A DNA stretch of 64,000 nt, taken from NCBI GenBank assembly GCA_003342815.1, contig PTEX01000145.1, positions 1,642,201 to 1,706,200 on the forward strand, given 5' to 3'. This stretch comes from Eudromia elegans (Eukaryota; Chordata; Aves; Tinamiformes; Tinamidae). Below, piece after piece: positions 1-11,600 of the stretch; the first letter of the stretch is position 1, and each line of letters opens with the position of its first letter. The notes beneath the pieces are model-generated. The model saw nothing but the letters and a program-made list of their open reading frames with translations, was not told the origin of the DNA and searched no databases. The translations under genes and the position numbers were made by a program.

Positions 1-446
1 CACCAAACTGGTGGGAGCAGCAAAGAAACAAAAATAAGCAAGCATGCACAGAAGTAAGCTAGAACTGAGTAATAAACAAAATGTGAACATATTCTTCCAT
101 GAAGAATATGCTATGTTGTATAACATAGCATATAACATATAACATATCTTGCTATGTTGTATAAATATCAGACAAATTTTGTTTTGGGGAGGTCATATGA
201 ATTTACAGGAGCAAAGAACATGGGTAATTTTGTCATGCTTTGTTCAAAAATCTACAGATAGAGCAAAAATTACTCTTCAATACTCATGCTGGCCATACTA
301 GTTGGATTAAGTTAAGCATAATTACAAGTACTTTTCATAAAGATTTAGCACTTAAGAATTTCTGATATGTGTATGTCCTAGCTGCCTCATGCTTTAGTTT
401 TATTTTTGTTTGTTGTTTTTGTTTGTTTTCATTTTATTAACTCTAG
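1..446 (+). other. ASB15: ASB15 intron (3' part)
   Basis: AT-rich intron ending in a TTTATTAACTCTAG acceptor. It contains a perfect 12-bp inverted repeat with a 4-nt loop at 106-133. No exon or known repeat is seen. Confidence 0.8.
106..133. repeat. Perfect inverted repeat (12-bp arms, 4-nt loop)
   Basis: ATATGCTATGTT pairs with AACATAGCATAT across GTAT. TATAACAT words recur next to it. AT-rich, in an intron; probably chance or a local slippage product. Confidence 0.8.
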
Positions 447-605
447 CATCTTATAAAACAATGTGGGAATACAAAACATGTGATGGAGAAACACCATTAA
501 CTTTGGCTGCAAAAGCTGGCTTTGTGGAAAATGTAAGAGCGTTACTGGAAAAGGGTGTTTGGCCAAATACCACAAATGACAAAGGAGAAACTCCACTTCT
601 TATTG
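447..605 (+). CDS. ASB15: ASB15 coding exon (first in window)
   Basis: The acceptor is AACTCTAG|CA and the donor is ATTG|GTAAT. The exon begins in phase 1, completing a codon started in an exon outside the window, and ends in phase 1. It encodes ankyrin sequence running from [18 protein letters not shown] to GETPLLI. The frame runs on into intron and a poly-A tract, which is not coding. Confidence 0.92.
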
Positions 606-3600
606 GTAATTGCCTCCTTTCCCTGTGTTTAAGCAAAAAAAAAAAAAAAAAAGTAGCTCTTCTCATCAGCTAAACTGGCACGTCCATTTCTGCAGACTCA
701 AGAACTGACTCTAACAAGGGGTATTTAGGTCCAATTTTGCAAATCCTTGTAGCTGTGAGTAACTTCTACTGCTCTAAGTACTCCTGTTGGCTTGTATTTA
801 AAATGGTGGTCATCTTTTTAGGTGGAAATAATATCCAACTTTTTAAAACATGCCGGGCATTCAGTCAACACTAGTTATGCCCTAGGTGATCACCAAGATG
901 AAATTTTGCTCTTGAAGATACTCCTAGGAGTCTGATATCTGTTTATTTTCTTCAAGACAATTTCTCCATACCTTCAGATATTTTAAGGTCTTTAGCAGCT
1001 GGGTCCTGTGTATCTTAAGGTTTGAGTACTGTAGAGAATATGCTGCTGCTTAAACTTTCAAGCCTGTAATTTATACTGAATATTTTTATTTTTATTGAAT
1101 GATTTGAAAATCAAGAAGCTCATTTCTCTCCCTCTTGTACTAAAAATGAGTTTTAACTACATTGCTAAGCAATACCTCAAGAAAAGTGATTCTTTTGCAA
1201 GTTTTTATGACGCTGATAGAATTAACTATACCTCATTACATATGAGCTGTGTCAGATTCCAATTCCTGTTGAAAATGGAAATGTATTCATTTTTCTGAAG
1301 ATAAATGAGTACAATTCTCATGTACTATATAACAAAATATTATTAGACTAAGAAAGAAAATACAGTATATAATATAATTATTAATATTTATATGCTCAGT
1401 TCGCTGAGCTGTTTTTGCGTTTTATTCAGATGCAATTAATGTATTGAAATTTTAAGGCCCTAAAGCATTTTGAGAGACTTCCTTTACAGCTGTTTTAAAC
1501 CTGAAACTTTCACATTGTTTTTAGCCTTTGCTATTTGAATACTGAAAAGAACAACCAGAGCTAATGTAAAATATGTTTTTCCTTATAATGATAATTTATT
1601 TCCATAAATATTTCCTTATATGAACTCCTAAATACTAAGTTTTGGCAGCTATGTATTGTTTATATAAATTTTTTTATATATATATCACGGTATGCTGAGA
1701 TGTGCTAGTAGATACTGATCTGTATCATATATTTCCATGTTAGGCTCAGCATAACAGAAAGGTGGTTAGTACTTATTAGACAATTGGACTGTTGCTTCTT
1801 TCAAACTTTGGGCTTGTATTCACAAAAGCTGAATTTGTTAGCCCCGTGAGGCTGGTCTCTCTCAGCTCTATCATCAATCAGACCCACTATTCCAATGGAC
1901 AGTTAGGAAGTGAAATTAAACTCTTAACTCTGGAACTTTTATGCAAATAAGTTCCTGTTCAACTTATCCATGAAAACTTCAAACTGGGAATCTCAAAAGG
2001 CTAGAACATGGCCCCTAAGAATGACAGATGTCAGTTGTACTGTGGCTAATAGCAGCCACAGAGCACACTCTGGGATTAGAGATACCAGATGACTAAATTA
2101 CAACTGTAATTTTCTAGAAGCATTGTAATGTTTGTGCGATGATTAAAAGCAAAGGACTGTGTTCTAATATTTAATTATTTTTATTGTTGCTTTTTCTTTC
2201 TATAAATCACTTCTGCTTTCTCAGAATCTACTGATGCTAGTTTTGCCCCAGATTTGCAAAACTGACATATTGTACAGCTTATGGTGTTTTATCTTGATTG
2301 CCTGTGTCGTGGCTATCACCATTTACTTACCAGTGAGTTTGATTTCCAGAACTGGAAATATTTTTAGCTTCCTTATATCAGTACAGAAAACAAAACAAAA
2401 AACATACAAAAACAATTATTCTAGACTTACTACGCCATCTTTTAACTTTCAAGACAGTATGTCTACAAATCTAATTGTATTATTTTCTGACCTTTTTAAT
2501 TGTTTCAAGCTGTAAGAAGGCGCTCTTTTCAAATGGTGTCCACTCTGATTGAACATAACTGTCATATTCACCAGCCATGTGTGAGACGTTGGTCAGCAAT
2601 GCATGAAGCTGCCAAACAGGGCTGCCAAGATATTGTTTCTCTTCTGCTGAAGAATGGTGGAAATGTGAACCTTAAGGATGGATATGGAGTAACACCGTTG
2701 GGTGTTGCTGCTGAATATGGTCACTGTGATGTGCTGGAGCATCTTATTCACAAAGGTATGTGGTCAGGTTAAAAAGAATGCACCTGCATATGTATTGTCT
2801 GTAAGTAATATGGCCTGACTTTTGTGATGAGCTGCAAATTAATAGGGATATAACAATAAATTCCCTCTCCTTCTTCAAGGTGGAGATGTCCAGGCCTTAG
2901 CAGATGATGGTTCATCGATACTGTTTGAAGCTGCTGGAGGAGGTAATCCAGACTGCATAGCACTTCTGCTGGAGTATGGAGGAAGTGGCAATGTGCCTAA
3001 TAAGGCAGGACTGCTTCCCATACACAAAGCAGCTTATGAGGGACATTACCTGTGAGTATGAGCTCGGGTTTCACATTTTGGTTAAGATACTCTGTGGCTC
3101 AAGGTCAAACTGAGGAAGACTGTGTTAAATATGTAAATGTACAGACCATTTGTATTTCAGAAGTACCTCTATTACATTAATACGAATTAAATGTAAAATA
3201 TTGTTTTAGCGCATAAACTACAAAATGGAAAACTTACTGCCTAGGACTAGTGAAAACCACTGAAACAAATTAACACAAGGTGCCACTTGACATTGCTCAA
3301 AAGAGATGTTTGTGTTTTGGAATCTTCTGTAGATTCTGCCTTGTCAAGTAAGTTAGCAAAAAGATGGATGATGGTCTATTTTCTTCTTGCAGGGGGGTGA
3401 TGCCTTATTACTACTCTTCACTGTTTTTTAGGGCCCTGAAGTATCTCATTCCAGTGACATCCAAAATTGCAATCCAGAAAAGTGGGTTAAGTCCTCTTCA
3501 CTCAGCAGCAGATGGCCAGAATTTGCAATGTCTAGAGCTCCTCATCGAAAGTGACTTTGATGTCAATGCTGTGTTGGCTGAGCACATTTCAGAGAGTTAC

Positions 3601-6600
3601 GATGACGAAAGGAAAACAGCACTCTATTTTGCTGTTTCTAACAATGACATTCTTTGCACCGAAATATTACTCAAAGCAGGAGCAAATCCGAACAAGGATC
3701 CTTTAAACTGTCTCCTTGTGGCAGTGAGAGCTGGTAATCATGAAATAGTAAGGCTGCTCCTATCCTATGGAGCAAATGTCAACTGCTACTTTATGCTAGT
3801 CAACGATACCCATTTCCCCAGTGCCATTCAGTATGCCTTGAATGACGAGGTGATGTTGAGGCTCTTGCTGAATCATGGATACAGTGTGGAAATGTGCTTT
3901 GACTGCATGCATCAAGATATCTTTGGAAATTCCTTTGTGTGGTCAACTCCAGAGGATGAAATTCTCCCAGGATGGACTTCTTCTGTAATTAAGGATAATC
4001 CAGTAAATACATACCTTACTTCCTTCTCTTTTTTCATTAGCCTTTTTTAAAAATCCCAAATATTTGTGCACAACGAACATACAGGCAAAATCCCTTTTCA
4101 AAAGACCTATAATATAAAAGAGTTTTTCTTTAGTTTTGACCTTGGGATAGAGAAAATTATGTGCAAGGAGTGACTTTAGTTTTGGGCTTGTATGTTAGAG
4201 ATTTAGGAAGAAACAGGTAAGAAGCCATAGGGCCAGAAAAGGGAATTTCTGTTTCTGTCCCAACAAATGGAATAGATGCATTTCTCCAAAGAGAAATCAC
4301 TCTCAAGCAGAATGGTGTCGGAAATAATAGCCATCTTATCACAGATATTGGCCATCAAGCCTGTCTAGACAGATTAAGGGATCACAGAAGTTAAGCGTGG
4401 AAGCAAATGAGGTCTGAAGGAACCTGATTAGGTATTAGTTTATGATTGTCAAAATTATTTCTAATACTTTAGTTATTTTCTATAATTGCTTTTTGTTTTG
4501 TTTTGGCATTCCTTTGCACAGGTTTTGAAATTTCTGATGTCTTTTGCTTTTCAGTTCTGTGACTTTATTGCTGTCCCTTGGCTGAAGCATTTAGCAGGAA
4601 AAGTGGTTCGTATTTTCATAGATTATATGGATTATGTTCCTCTATGCACAAAAATTAAGGTTGTCCTGGAAACTCAGAAGGAGTGGCCAGAGATACGACA
4701 AATACTGGGTAAATATCTAACCTCTACCTAATGACTTTATGATTTATTAGAAATTTTAAATGTCTATGCAGGCCATATTCAACCAGAATATTTTTGCAGT
4801 CCCTTTTAGTATACTACTTGAAGTGAAGGTTTCGCCCTTCACCCATTTCTCAGATTGAGACAGATCTTTGCCTATTGTCGCTAGTCATACGTGAACTGCC
4901 TTCACTGGCATATAGCTAACACAGAGCTGGTGAGAATTGCACTCACAGAGAATGTCTGTGTTCTGTGAGGGGTCCCTAGATTTAGCTGGGACTGTTGAGG
5001 TGCTTCTCAAACACCTTATTAGCCCGCGCATTTTTAAGATACCAGCTGATGTACAGCTGTGAGATTTTTTTTTTTTTTTAATGAGGAATATTGCTGACCT
5101 GTCTGTCTTTTTTGTTCCCTTGATTTTTCAGCTCTACAAGTTGTTTGGGCAGTACCGTAAGAGCAGGTTTTACATCCCATAATATTTAGGATTATAGATG
5201 GTGACAACGAGCGATCCATAACAACCGTACCATCATTTCCAAATTCTGCTTGTCATGAAATATGGTTAGGGTTGTCATTTTTTGTACAATATTTGAAAAA
5301 TATTTAATGTGTATGCTTGTATTTTTAAAATAAGTTATCTTGGGCCTTCCCCCTTTCATGGCACCAAAGATAGGCTTCACTTCCCTTAATTTTAAAAATC
5401 TACAGTATGGATGTCTACATCTGAGCTATCTCTGGGGGGAAAGCTTCTCATCTGCTGTGGATATATATTAGGATTAGATGAATTGAGATGATCATTTCCC
5501 TTCATTGCTGCAAAAGGAGTGTGGACTTCTAGTCCAGTTTAAAGGACATTTATATTGTGAATACCATAAGTTACTTAGATGAATCTCACTTCTTAGCTGT
5601 GTATAGTTTTTCCTACGTATATCTGTCAGGTACCTAGGTACAGGAGATCTTTCAAGATCTGCCAGCATCTCAGGAGAAATCTTTGAGATGTAGGAGATTT
5701 TATTTCCTTACCAATTCAGTGTTGAAATGAAACCTTTCCCATCTGAAAAATGAGCCTGGGAAAAATAAACTGAGAAGCACTGAAGCTAATAGTGCAACTT
5801 CCTTTCATTTTAAGAGGTCTCTCATTTAACTCATAAATCAGGTTTGCAAAATTTGGCATAGTCACCTGGTAACTCAGAGTATGCGACTGCGTGTGTATAG
5901 GGGATAATCAAGGCCCACATTTTGAAGGATAATTAATTTTAATAGTAACATAGAAGCAATTTTTTTTTTATTTAACATTATGCAATAGCTACTGTAATTG
6001 TATTTTGAAATCCCAAATTCAATTAATGGAAAAAATGAATTTCTAATTGTCCTTAGAGTATCACCTGACAATTTCTTTTGGTATGTGATAATGTCTATAT
6101 ACCAGGGTATAAACTTGACTGCAGTCGCTTTGCATAATGCCTGGTTAAATGTGTTGGGAAACACTCCATAAATATCCAGATGATAAACAGGAATTTAGAC
6201 TTTGAAATTTAGATAATAGATTGTAATACAAGTTTTTATTGAACTCGCATATTTATTGATAAAATTCCTTGAAGAATCATATAACATAACTGGCATAGAA
6301 CAATTTATTGTTCTTTTTATTCTTGTCTATCTTTTCCCTACACAAGGGCAAGTGTAGGGTCCTGCACCTGGGGAGGAATAACCCTAGACATGCCTACAGG
6401 CTGGGGACCGACCTCCTGGAGAGCAGCCCTGCAGAGAGGGACCTGGGCGTCATGGTGGACGACAAGTTGACCATGAGGCAGCAGTGTGCCCTCATGGCCA
6501 AGAAGGCCAATGGGATCCTGGGGTGCATTAAGCAGAGCGTCTCCAGCAGGTCGAGGGAGGTGATTCTGCCCCTCTACTCAGCCCTGGTGAGGCCGCACCT

Positions 6601-8081
6601 CGAGTACTGTGTGCAGTTCTGGGCTCCCCAGTGCAGGAGGGATGTGGAGCTGCTAGAGAGAGTCCAGCGCAGGGCCACAAAGATGATTAGGGGCCTGGAA
6701 CATCTGCCCTATGAGCAAAGGCTGAGAGAGCTGGGCCTGTTCAGCCTGCAGAAGAGAAGACTGAGAGGGGACCTGATCAATGTCTATAAATATCTCAAGA
6801 CAGGGAGTGAGGAGGAGGGGGCTGGCCTCTTCTCAGTGGTGGCCAGTGATAGAACTAAGGGAAACGGCCACAAATTGAGGCACCAAAAGTTCCACAGGAA
6901 CTTGAGGAAGAATTTCTTAATGGTGAGGGTGACAGAGCACTGGAACAGGCTGCCCAGAGAGGTGGTGGAGTCTCCTTCTCTGGAGATCTTCAAAACCCGC
7001 CTGGACACCACCCTGTGCCACATGCTCTAGGGGACCCTGCGTGTGCAGGGAGGTTGGACTAGATGATCTCTAGAGGTCCCTTCCAACCCTAGCCATTCTA
7101 TGATTCTATGATTCCTTATTTTCACATACATGTTGTTCTGCTAGGGAAACATATAATTAGTTATTTTTACATTCATTTTATTTAACTTTTTTTTAAAAAA
7201 TTGTAAATAGGATTTGATTCAACATCATCCATTTAAGAGCAAAATATTTAGAATTAAAGCCTATACCCTGTATTTAATTTTGCTTTGGTAGTTAATACCA
7301 GCATGCAGAGGAAATCTTTCTCGTTATTGTCACAAGAATATCGGAATAATTTGGTTTTGTTAAGTACTGGTGCTTCAAGTATGTTGAAATACTTTGATCT
7401 GTCAGGAAAGCTAAATTATACTGAGCACTGAGTGGTGTAAATTCTCATATTAAGTGTTTGTTTAGAAGACTCAAGAGTCCCAAGCATGATATGGTCTGGC
7501 CCTGGTGCCTTATTATCACTGTAGAATTACGTGACTGGCCTCAACATTCATATTTTTAAGTTATGCTTCTAGAAAAAAGGAGAGATCGTTTGCCACTCAT
7601 CATTTACTATACTAAATAAGGTCCTGGTTAGCCTCTTTGGAGATACATGCAAATGTGTGCACATTTGCAAAGTGGACAATAACGTTATGCAGATGTTAGC
7701 TGAAAACAGAAGGTTGATTATGAATATCAGCAGCATGTAACATGACATTTTGGAAGTAAAAATAATGGTATTTTATTTAGAACTGGCAAATTAATAACCC
7801 TCCAAAGTAAAAGATTTTGATATTAATTTTATTAGAGCATGTTTTGAGATTGTAAACTGACTTGATTATGTCGTTTTTCCCATTGTTTCTCTCTTTCTGT
7901 TTTCTTAGATAATCCTCGCTCATTGAAGCATCTGTGTCGTCTGAAAATACGTAAACTCATGGGATTAAGGAGACTCCAGAAACTGTCAACCATGAAGAAG
8001 TTTCCACTTCCACAAGTTCTAAAGAACTATATCCTATATAAAGAATATGATCTGTATGGAGAAGGGATACATTTAGATTAG
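447..8081 (+). CDS. ASB15: ASB15, ankyrin repeat and SOCS box protein 15 (5'-truncated by window edge)
   Basis: Six coding exons (447-605, 2510-2755, 2880-3051, 3432-4002, 4555-4708, 7909-8081) join in phase into 490 codons plus TAG. The family protein is about 585 residues, so roughly the first 100 residues lie left of the window. About ten ankyrin repeats are visible, with typical signatures such as [32 protein letters not shown] and [16 protein letters not shown]. The last exon carries a SOCS box: a BC box ([15 protein letters not shown]) followed by a Cul5-type LPLP element ([12 protein letters not shown]). ASB proteins are substrate receptors for Elongin B/C-Cullin 5 ubiquitin ligases in the cytoplasm; ASB15 is known from skeletal muscle. 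Its target is not evident from sequence. Identification rests on near-complete similarity to remembered human ASB15 and on position next to LMOD2. No frameshift or premature stop is seen. Confidence 0.95.
606..2509 (+). other. ASB15: ASB15 intron, 1.9 kb
   Basis: It starts GTAATT and ends TTTCAAG. It holds an A-run near 636-652 and AT-rich low-complexity sequence near 1340-1400 and 1660-1685. Open frames inside it show no family resemblance. Confidence 0.85.
2510..2755 (+). CDS. ASB15: ASB15 coding exon
   Basis: The acceptor is TTGTTTCAAG|CT and the donor is AAAG|GTATGT. The phase-1 junction rebuilds Ala after GETPLLI. The exon encodes three ankyrin repeats, including [13 protein letters not shown] and [14 protein letters not shown], and ends in phase 1. 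Confidence 0.94.
2880..3051 (+). CDS. ASB15: ASB15 coding exon
   Basis: The acceptor is CTTCTTCAAG|GT and the donor is ACCT|GTGAGT. It encodes [13 protein letters not shown], a [11 protein letters not shown] repeat and [14 protein letters not shown]. It ends in phase 2. Confidence 0.94.
3052..3431 (+). other. ASB15: ASB15 intron, 380 nt
   Basis: It begins GTGAGT and ends TTTTTTAG. The final 39 nt are open in the downstream frame and follow a second good acceptor, TTCTTCTTGCAG. Confidence 0.85.
3432..4002 (+). CDS. ASB15: ASB15 coding exon (largest, 571 nt)
   Basis: The acceptor TGTTTTTTAG|GGCC rebuilds Leu-Ala-Leu-Lys and matches the family ([14 protein letters not shown]). The donor is CCA|GTAAAT in phase 0. 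It encodes four ankyrin repeats and the conserved stretch [19 protein letters not shown] second good acceptor lies 39 nt upstream (AG at 3391-3392) and would add 13 residues in frame; similarity favours the downstream site. Confidence 0.93.
4003..4554 (+). other. ASB15: ASB15 intron, 552 nt
   Basis: It runs from GTAAAT to TTTTCAG. Nothing else is recognised apart from the alternative acceptor at 4520-4521. Confidence 0.85.
4555..4708 (+). CDS. ASB15: ASB15 coding exon
   Basis: The acceptor is TTGCTTTTCAG|TTC and the donor is CTGG|GTAAAT. It encodes [16 protein letters not shown], then the segment with [14 protein letters not shown] and WPEIRQIL before the SOCS box. An alternative acceptor 33 nt upstream (AG at 4520-4521) is also in frame. 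Confidence 0.94.
4709..7908 (+). other. ASB15: ASB15 last intron, 3.2 kb, carrying a CR1 LINE
   Basis: It runs from GTAAAT to TTTTCTTAG. The main content is the sense-oriented CR1 copy at about 6342-7114. The remaining sequence is AT-rich with no recognised feature. Confidence 0.85.
6342..7114 (+). mobile_element. CR1 LINE, 5'-truncated, long open reverse-transcriptase frame
   Basis: GC-rich insert in an AT-rich intron. A frame from about 6350 to 7030 stays open for over 220 codons and reads as the C-terminal part of CR1 ORF2, with blocks such as [31 protein letters not shown] and [12 protein letters not shown]. The 3' end is the typical avian CR1 tail: GGTTGGACTAGATGATCTC, then TTCCAACCCTAGCC and repeated ATTCTATG units. 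It is heavily 5'-truncated: only the end of the RT domain is present and no ORF1 or endonuclease, so it cannot be autonomous. The intact frame and 3' end suggest a relatively young copy. It lies in the sense direction of ASB15. Confidence 0.93.
7909..8081 (+). CDS. ASB15: ASB15 terminal coding exon with SOCS box
   Basis: The acceptor is CTGTTTTCTTAG|AT. It encodes [36 protein letters not shown] and a short tail ending HLD, then TAG at 8079-8081. It holds the whole Elongin-BC/Cul5 docking module. Confidence 0.95.
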
Positions 8082-8600
8082 TTTTTAAAAAATAATTGTA
8101 CAATCTGTTCTTTGATTTCTTCACTATTTTTGACAAATTGGAAAATTGTTTAGTTTATTGTTGTAAATATAAATATGTCTTCTACGGGAACAATCTTTCT
8201 TTCTCTCTCTCAAAAAAAAGGGTATGTTAAAGGTCAATTTAAAATTTTATGTTTTAGCTCAACATTGTATTGTCCAAATACAGGCTAAAATCAGAATACA
8301 GAGACTAAAGTAATTATGTAAAACACTAAACGGGAATTTAGGTATATAACGGATAAAAATTATATTTATTGATTAAGAAGAATTTTCTTGATTGTCTTCT
8401 TAATGATTGCTGCTGTCTTTTTTGGGGATCCATTTATTTGGGGAAAGAAATGTATAATTTACTTTGGCGATGAAAATTAAATGACTAACTGCACTTCTGT
8501 CATGTAATTGGTCTGAATTATAACACATTTTGTATTTTGAAAATTGTGATGTTATTATTAAATTCTCAAAAAAAAGATTAATTTTTGGTATTTTGGCAGA
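8082..8600 (+). other. ASB15: ASB15 3' UTR with probable poly(A) signal ATTAAA at 8557-8562
   Basis: AT-rich sequence follows the ASB15 stop. An ATTAAA hexamer at 8557-8562, followed by A-rich then T/G-rich sequence, is the best cleavage signal I see. The exact end is an inference and another site could be used. Confidence 0.5.
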
Positions 8601-11600
8601 GTGTATGTTCTCAAGTACACCTTCTGTACATGCAAGGCAGCATCATATAAATCTTGGTGAGTGAGAGCTTTTATGCAGGCGTTTTAAAAGAAAAAGTGGA
8701 TTTTGACACTTTTGACACAAAAAGTGGATAAAAAAACAAGTGGAGGGAGGATGGTATCAGATGGCAGCATTATATTGTACTAAGTCAGAGTGTAGTAAAA
8801 CACTTAGTCCTGGTTATTTCTCTCTTTCCCTCACACACAAACAAATGAAAGTCCAGCTTAAGCACTTTTCTGCCCTACCTGGTGGCAATCTTCAGAATTT
8901 CTCCTTATTTTTTGTTTGTTTGCTGTATTAATGGGCACAAATATCTTGATTAGAGATGTAAATTTCCAGTTCCAAAGGCCACCACATCTTTCCCTTTGCA
9001 GATCTGCCCTTGGTCACAATAGATTTAAAGACCAAACTGAAATAATAAAAATTACTGGTGACATGTGGAGGGTCGAATACATAAGTTTATTATTGCTCTT
9101 GGTCTCAGTAAGGTTACTAGTCATCTCCGTTGTCCGTTTCCGGATGAAAAACAAGTATTTAGTCATTGTGCAAAACTCCTAGAAAATCTGGCATCTGCAG
9201 CTGACTGTAGGAGATCCCTTGCCACAGAGGGTCTGAATGGCAAACGCTCAAGGAACCCAACATGGTTAATGCTCATAGGTCAGTGCATCGCGGATATAGC
9301 AGGCTAAATGTGTGTGTACAGAAATATGAACAATATGGGAATTCCTAGGAAGAAATACAGGCTTAATAGTGGTAATTTTGATGACTATAGTGGCCATAAT
9401 ACAAGCATAGAAATAGTTGCATATCTAATAGAGTAAACTTCAACAAGCAAAGGAAGCGTGATCAAATAGGACTTCAGGCAGATGGTTTAAAACCCTTTCT
9501 GTGGCTAGAGCCAAATTCCCTTAGTAATTTTAGTTCATGGACTGAGGTTTATATTTAGGACTCTATAGTTGCCTCAGGCATAGAAATCACCTCTAGCATC
9601 AAAGCATTCAGCTCTGGGACAGCACATTGCCACAAATGTTAAATATATCATGGACTAGTCCTTGAAATATCATAAGATAAGCTAAAAAGCCATGATATTA
9701 TTTGATTTATCCTTTAAGCAATATAAGTGGGACCCTCTTCGTCATTTGGTAATCTAAAGCCTTTTTTTTTTTTTTTTTTTGATGTTGAAAATGTTTATTT
9801 ACTGAAGACCATTCTTTTTCCCTTAGGTGATAAAGAAAGTACCACGTCATGAGAAAGCATTTGGAATGCTTCTAAGGCATCTCTGAACCGTGAAGGATGA
9901 CGGAGGGACAAAGATTATTTTATTTTAAGAGATGAAGAGAGATGCAGAAAGGAACTGTTAACCTCGTGTCATGCTGATGACACTGTTAGGAAATGATCAC
10001 AGGTCTTTTGGATCCCACGTTTTGCAGCCAGACTGTTACATTTTACTTTTCTGAGGTCAAGTATGCACTGGTGAGAGCAGGGAAAGTAAGTGGTCTGGGA
10101 CTGTCTGTCTTGTGAAAAAGAGAGAACGCCACCAGCCCCAGCTGCAAGAAGAAAGCACTAGGGGAAACTTCTGCTTTTTCCCTTACTTGGACTCTAACTG
10201 AACCCTTGCGATCTAGGGCTTTGGTTTTCTCAGCTCTCTGGGTGTGACTCACTGGGTGTTCCATCGCAACCCAATTCCGTGGCATGTCCTCCCCATTAGC
10301 AACGTGGTCAGAGGTAATTAAATGCCTTGGCACACATTCAGGCATGCTTGGGGTAAGGACTTCTCTCAGGTTGGAGACAATGTTTGAAAGCAGGGATGTA
10401 ATTCAGTCTCTGTTTCTCATAAAATCTGACACAAACAGCTGCACCAGGCTGATCAGCTCTCCAAGGAGCCAGACATTCAAGGGGGGTTACATCAGCCTTC
10501 GCAGCACCACAAGAGAGGCACTTTGTAGCTTTCATTTTTTTCGGCGCTCAGTCGAGGACCAAACCACGGCCATAACTTTTGTGTAGGATCAGCTATTCCC
10601 CATCAGGCTCATAGCGCTGTGTGTGCCCTCCACACAACTTCCATGCACTGCTCTGTGCTCTCGGAAGCTGGTGTGGCGGGTCCTTGTTCTGTGCTGTCAC
10701 CGGGGAATTCTGCTGCAGGAGCCGGTGTTTGGGCTCAGCCTCCTCGTGCCCGGGCTGCTCTTTCTCAGATAGCTCCTGACAGGATGGGTGTTGGGCATGG
10801 AGAGTCACAAAACAGATCTTTTGGGATAGGCAAAGGGATTTTTCTGATTGTTACTTGGGTTAGAAAGAAGCCTTTTAAGTACCCAGCTGTTTAGTGTTGT
10901 TAAAGGCAACATAAATTCACGAGCATTCGTCTCTGTAGAACTCTCCTCTCTTTTTGCTTATCCGTCACTCCGCTCTCCATGCACCTGATCAGCAAACTCA
11001 CCTGGATCTCTTGTTCTGTGAAACCACTACTGTCCCCTTGCTGTTCTCTGCCACAGCCTGTCTGCTAAGTCAGTCCCTCTAAAGCCTCCTCTGTCTACTT
11101 TTTTTCTCTGTGAGCCTTGGAACTGGTAGGTCTCTGCTCAAGAAAAAGACATCTGGAAAGGCAAAATCAGCCACAGTAAATTTCAACCTTAATGGCTCTA
11201 CCCTGGGCACCCTGGCCTTTCCACCATAATTTGTTTGTTTAGACTGCAGTAATTCAAACCGGAGCCTCACCATCCAAGGTGTCTGTGCCTCAGACTCTTG
11301 TTATGCTCCCTAGCGATAAAGACCTTGCTTCAAAAATAAATCCTCAGCTTCCAAATGCACGGAACAATCTTCAAAGAAATCCATTCTGATTCTTCAGCAG
11401 GACAAAAGCAGGGTTAATCAGAAAGAAGTATATGGTGAAGTGCACTGAGGTGCTGTATAAATATTTATAGGTATTTGTTATGATGGGAAGCATTTGCCCT
11501 CTGAAATGCTCCCTTACATGTCCCTCACACCACTGGATGTACTGTAGATCAGAGGGAATATTCCTTGAGGAACAGGTTTTCCGTGTTCTCCTGAAAAGCT

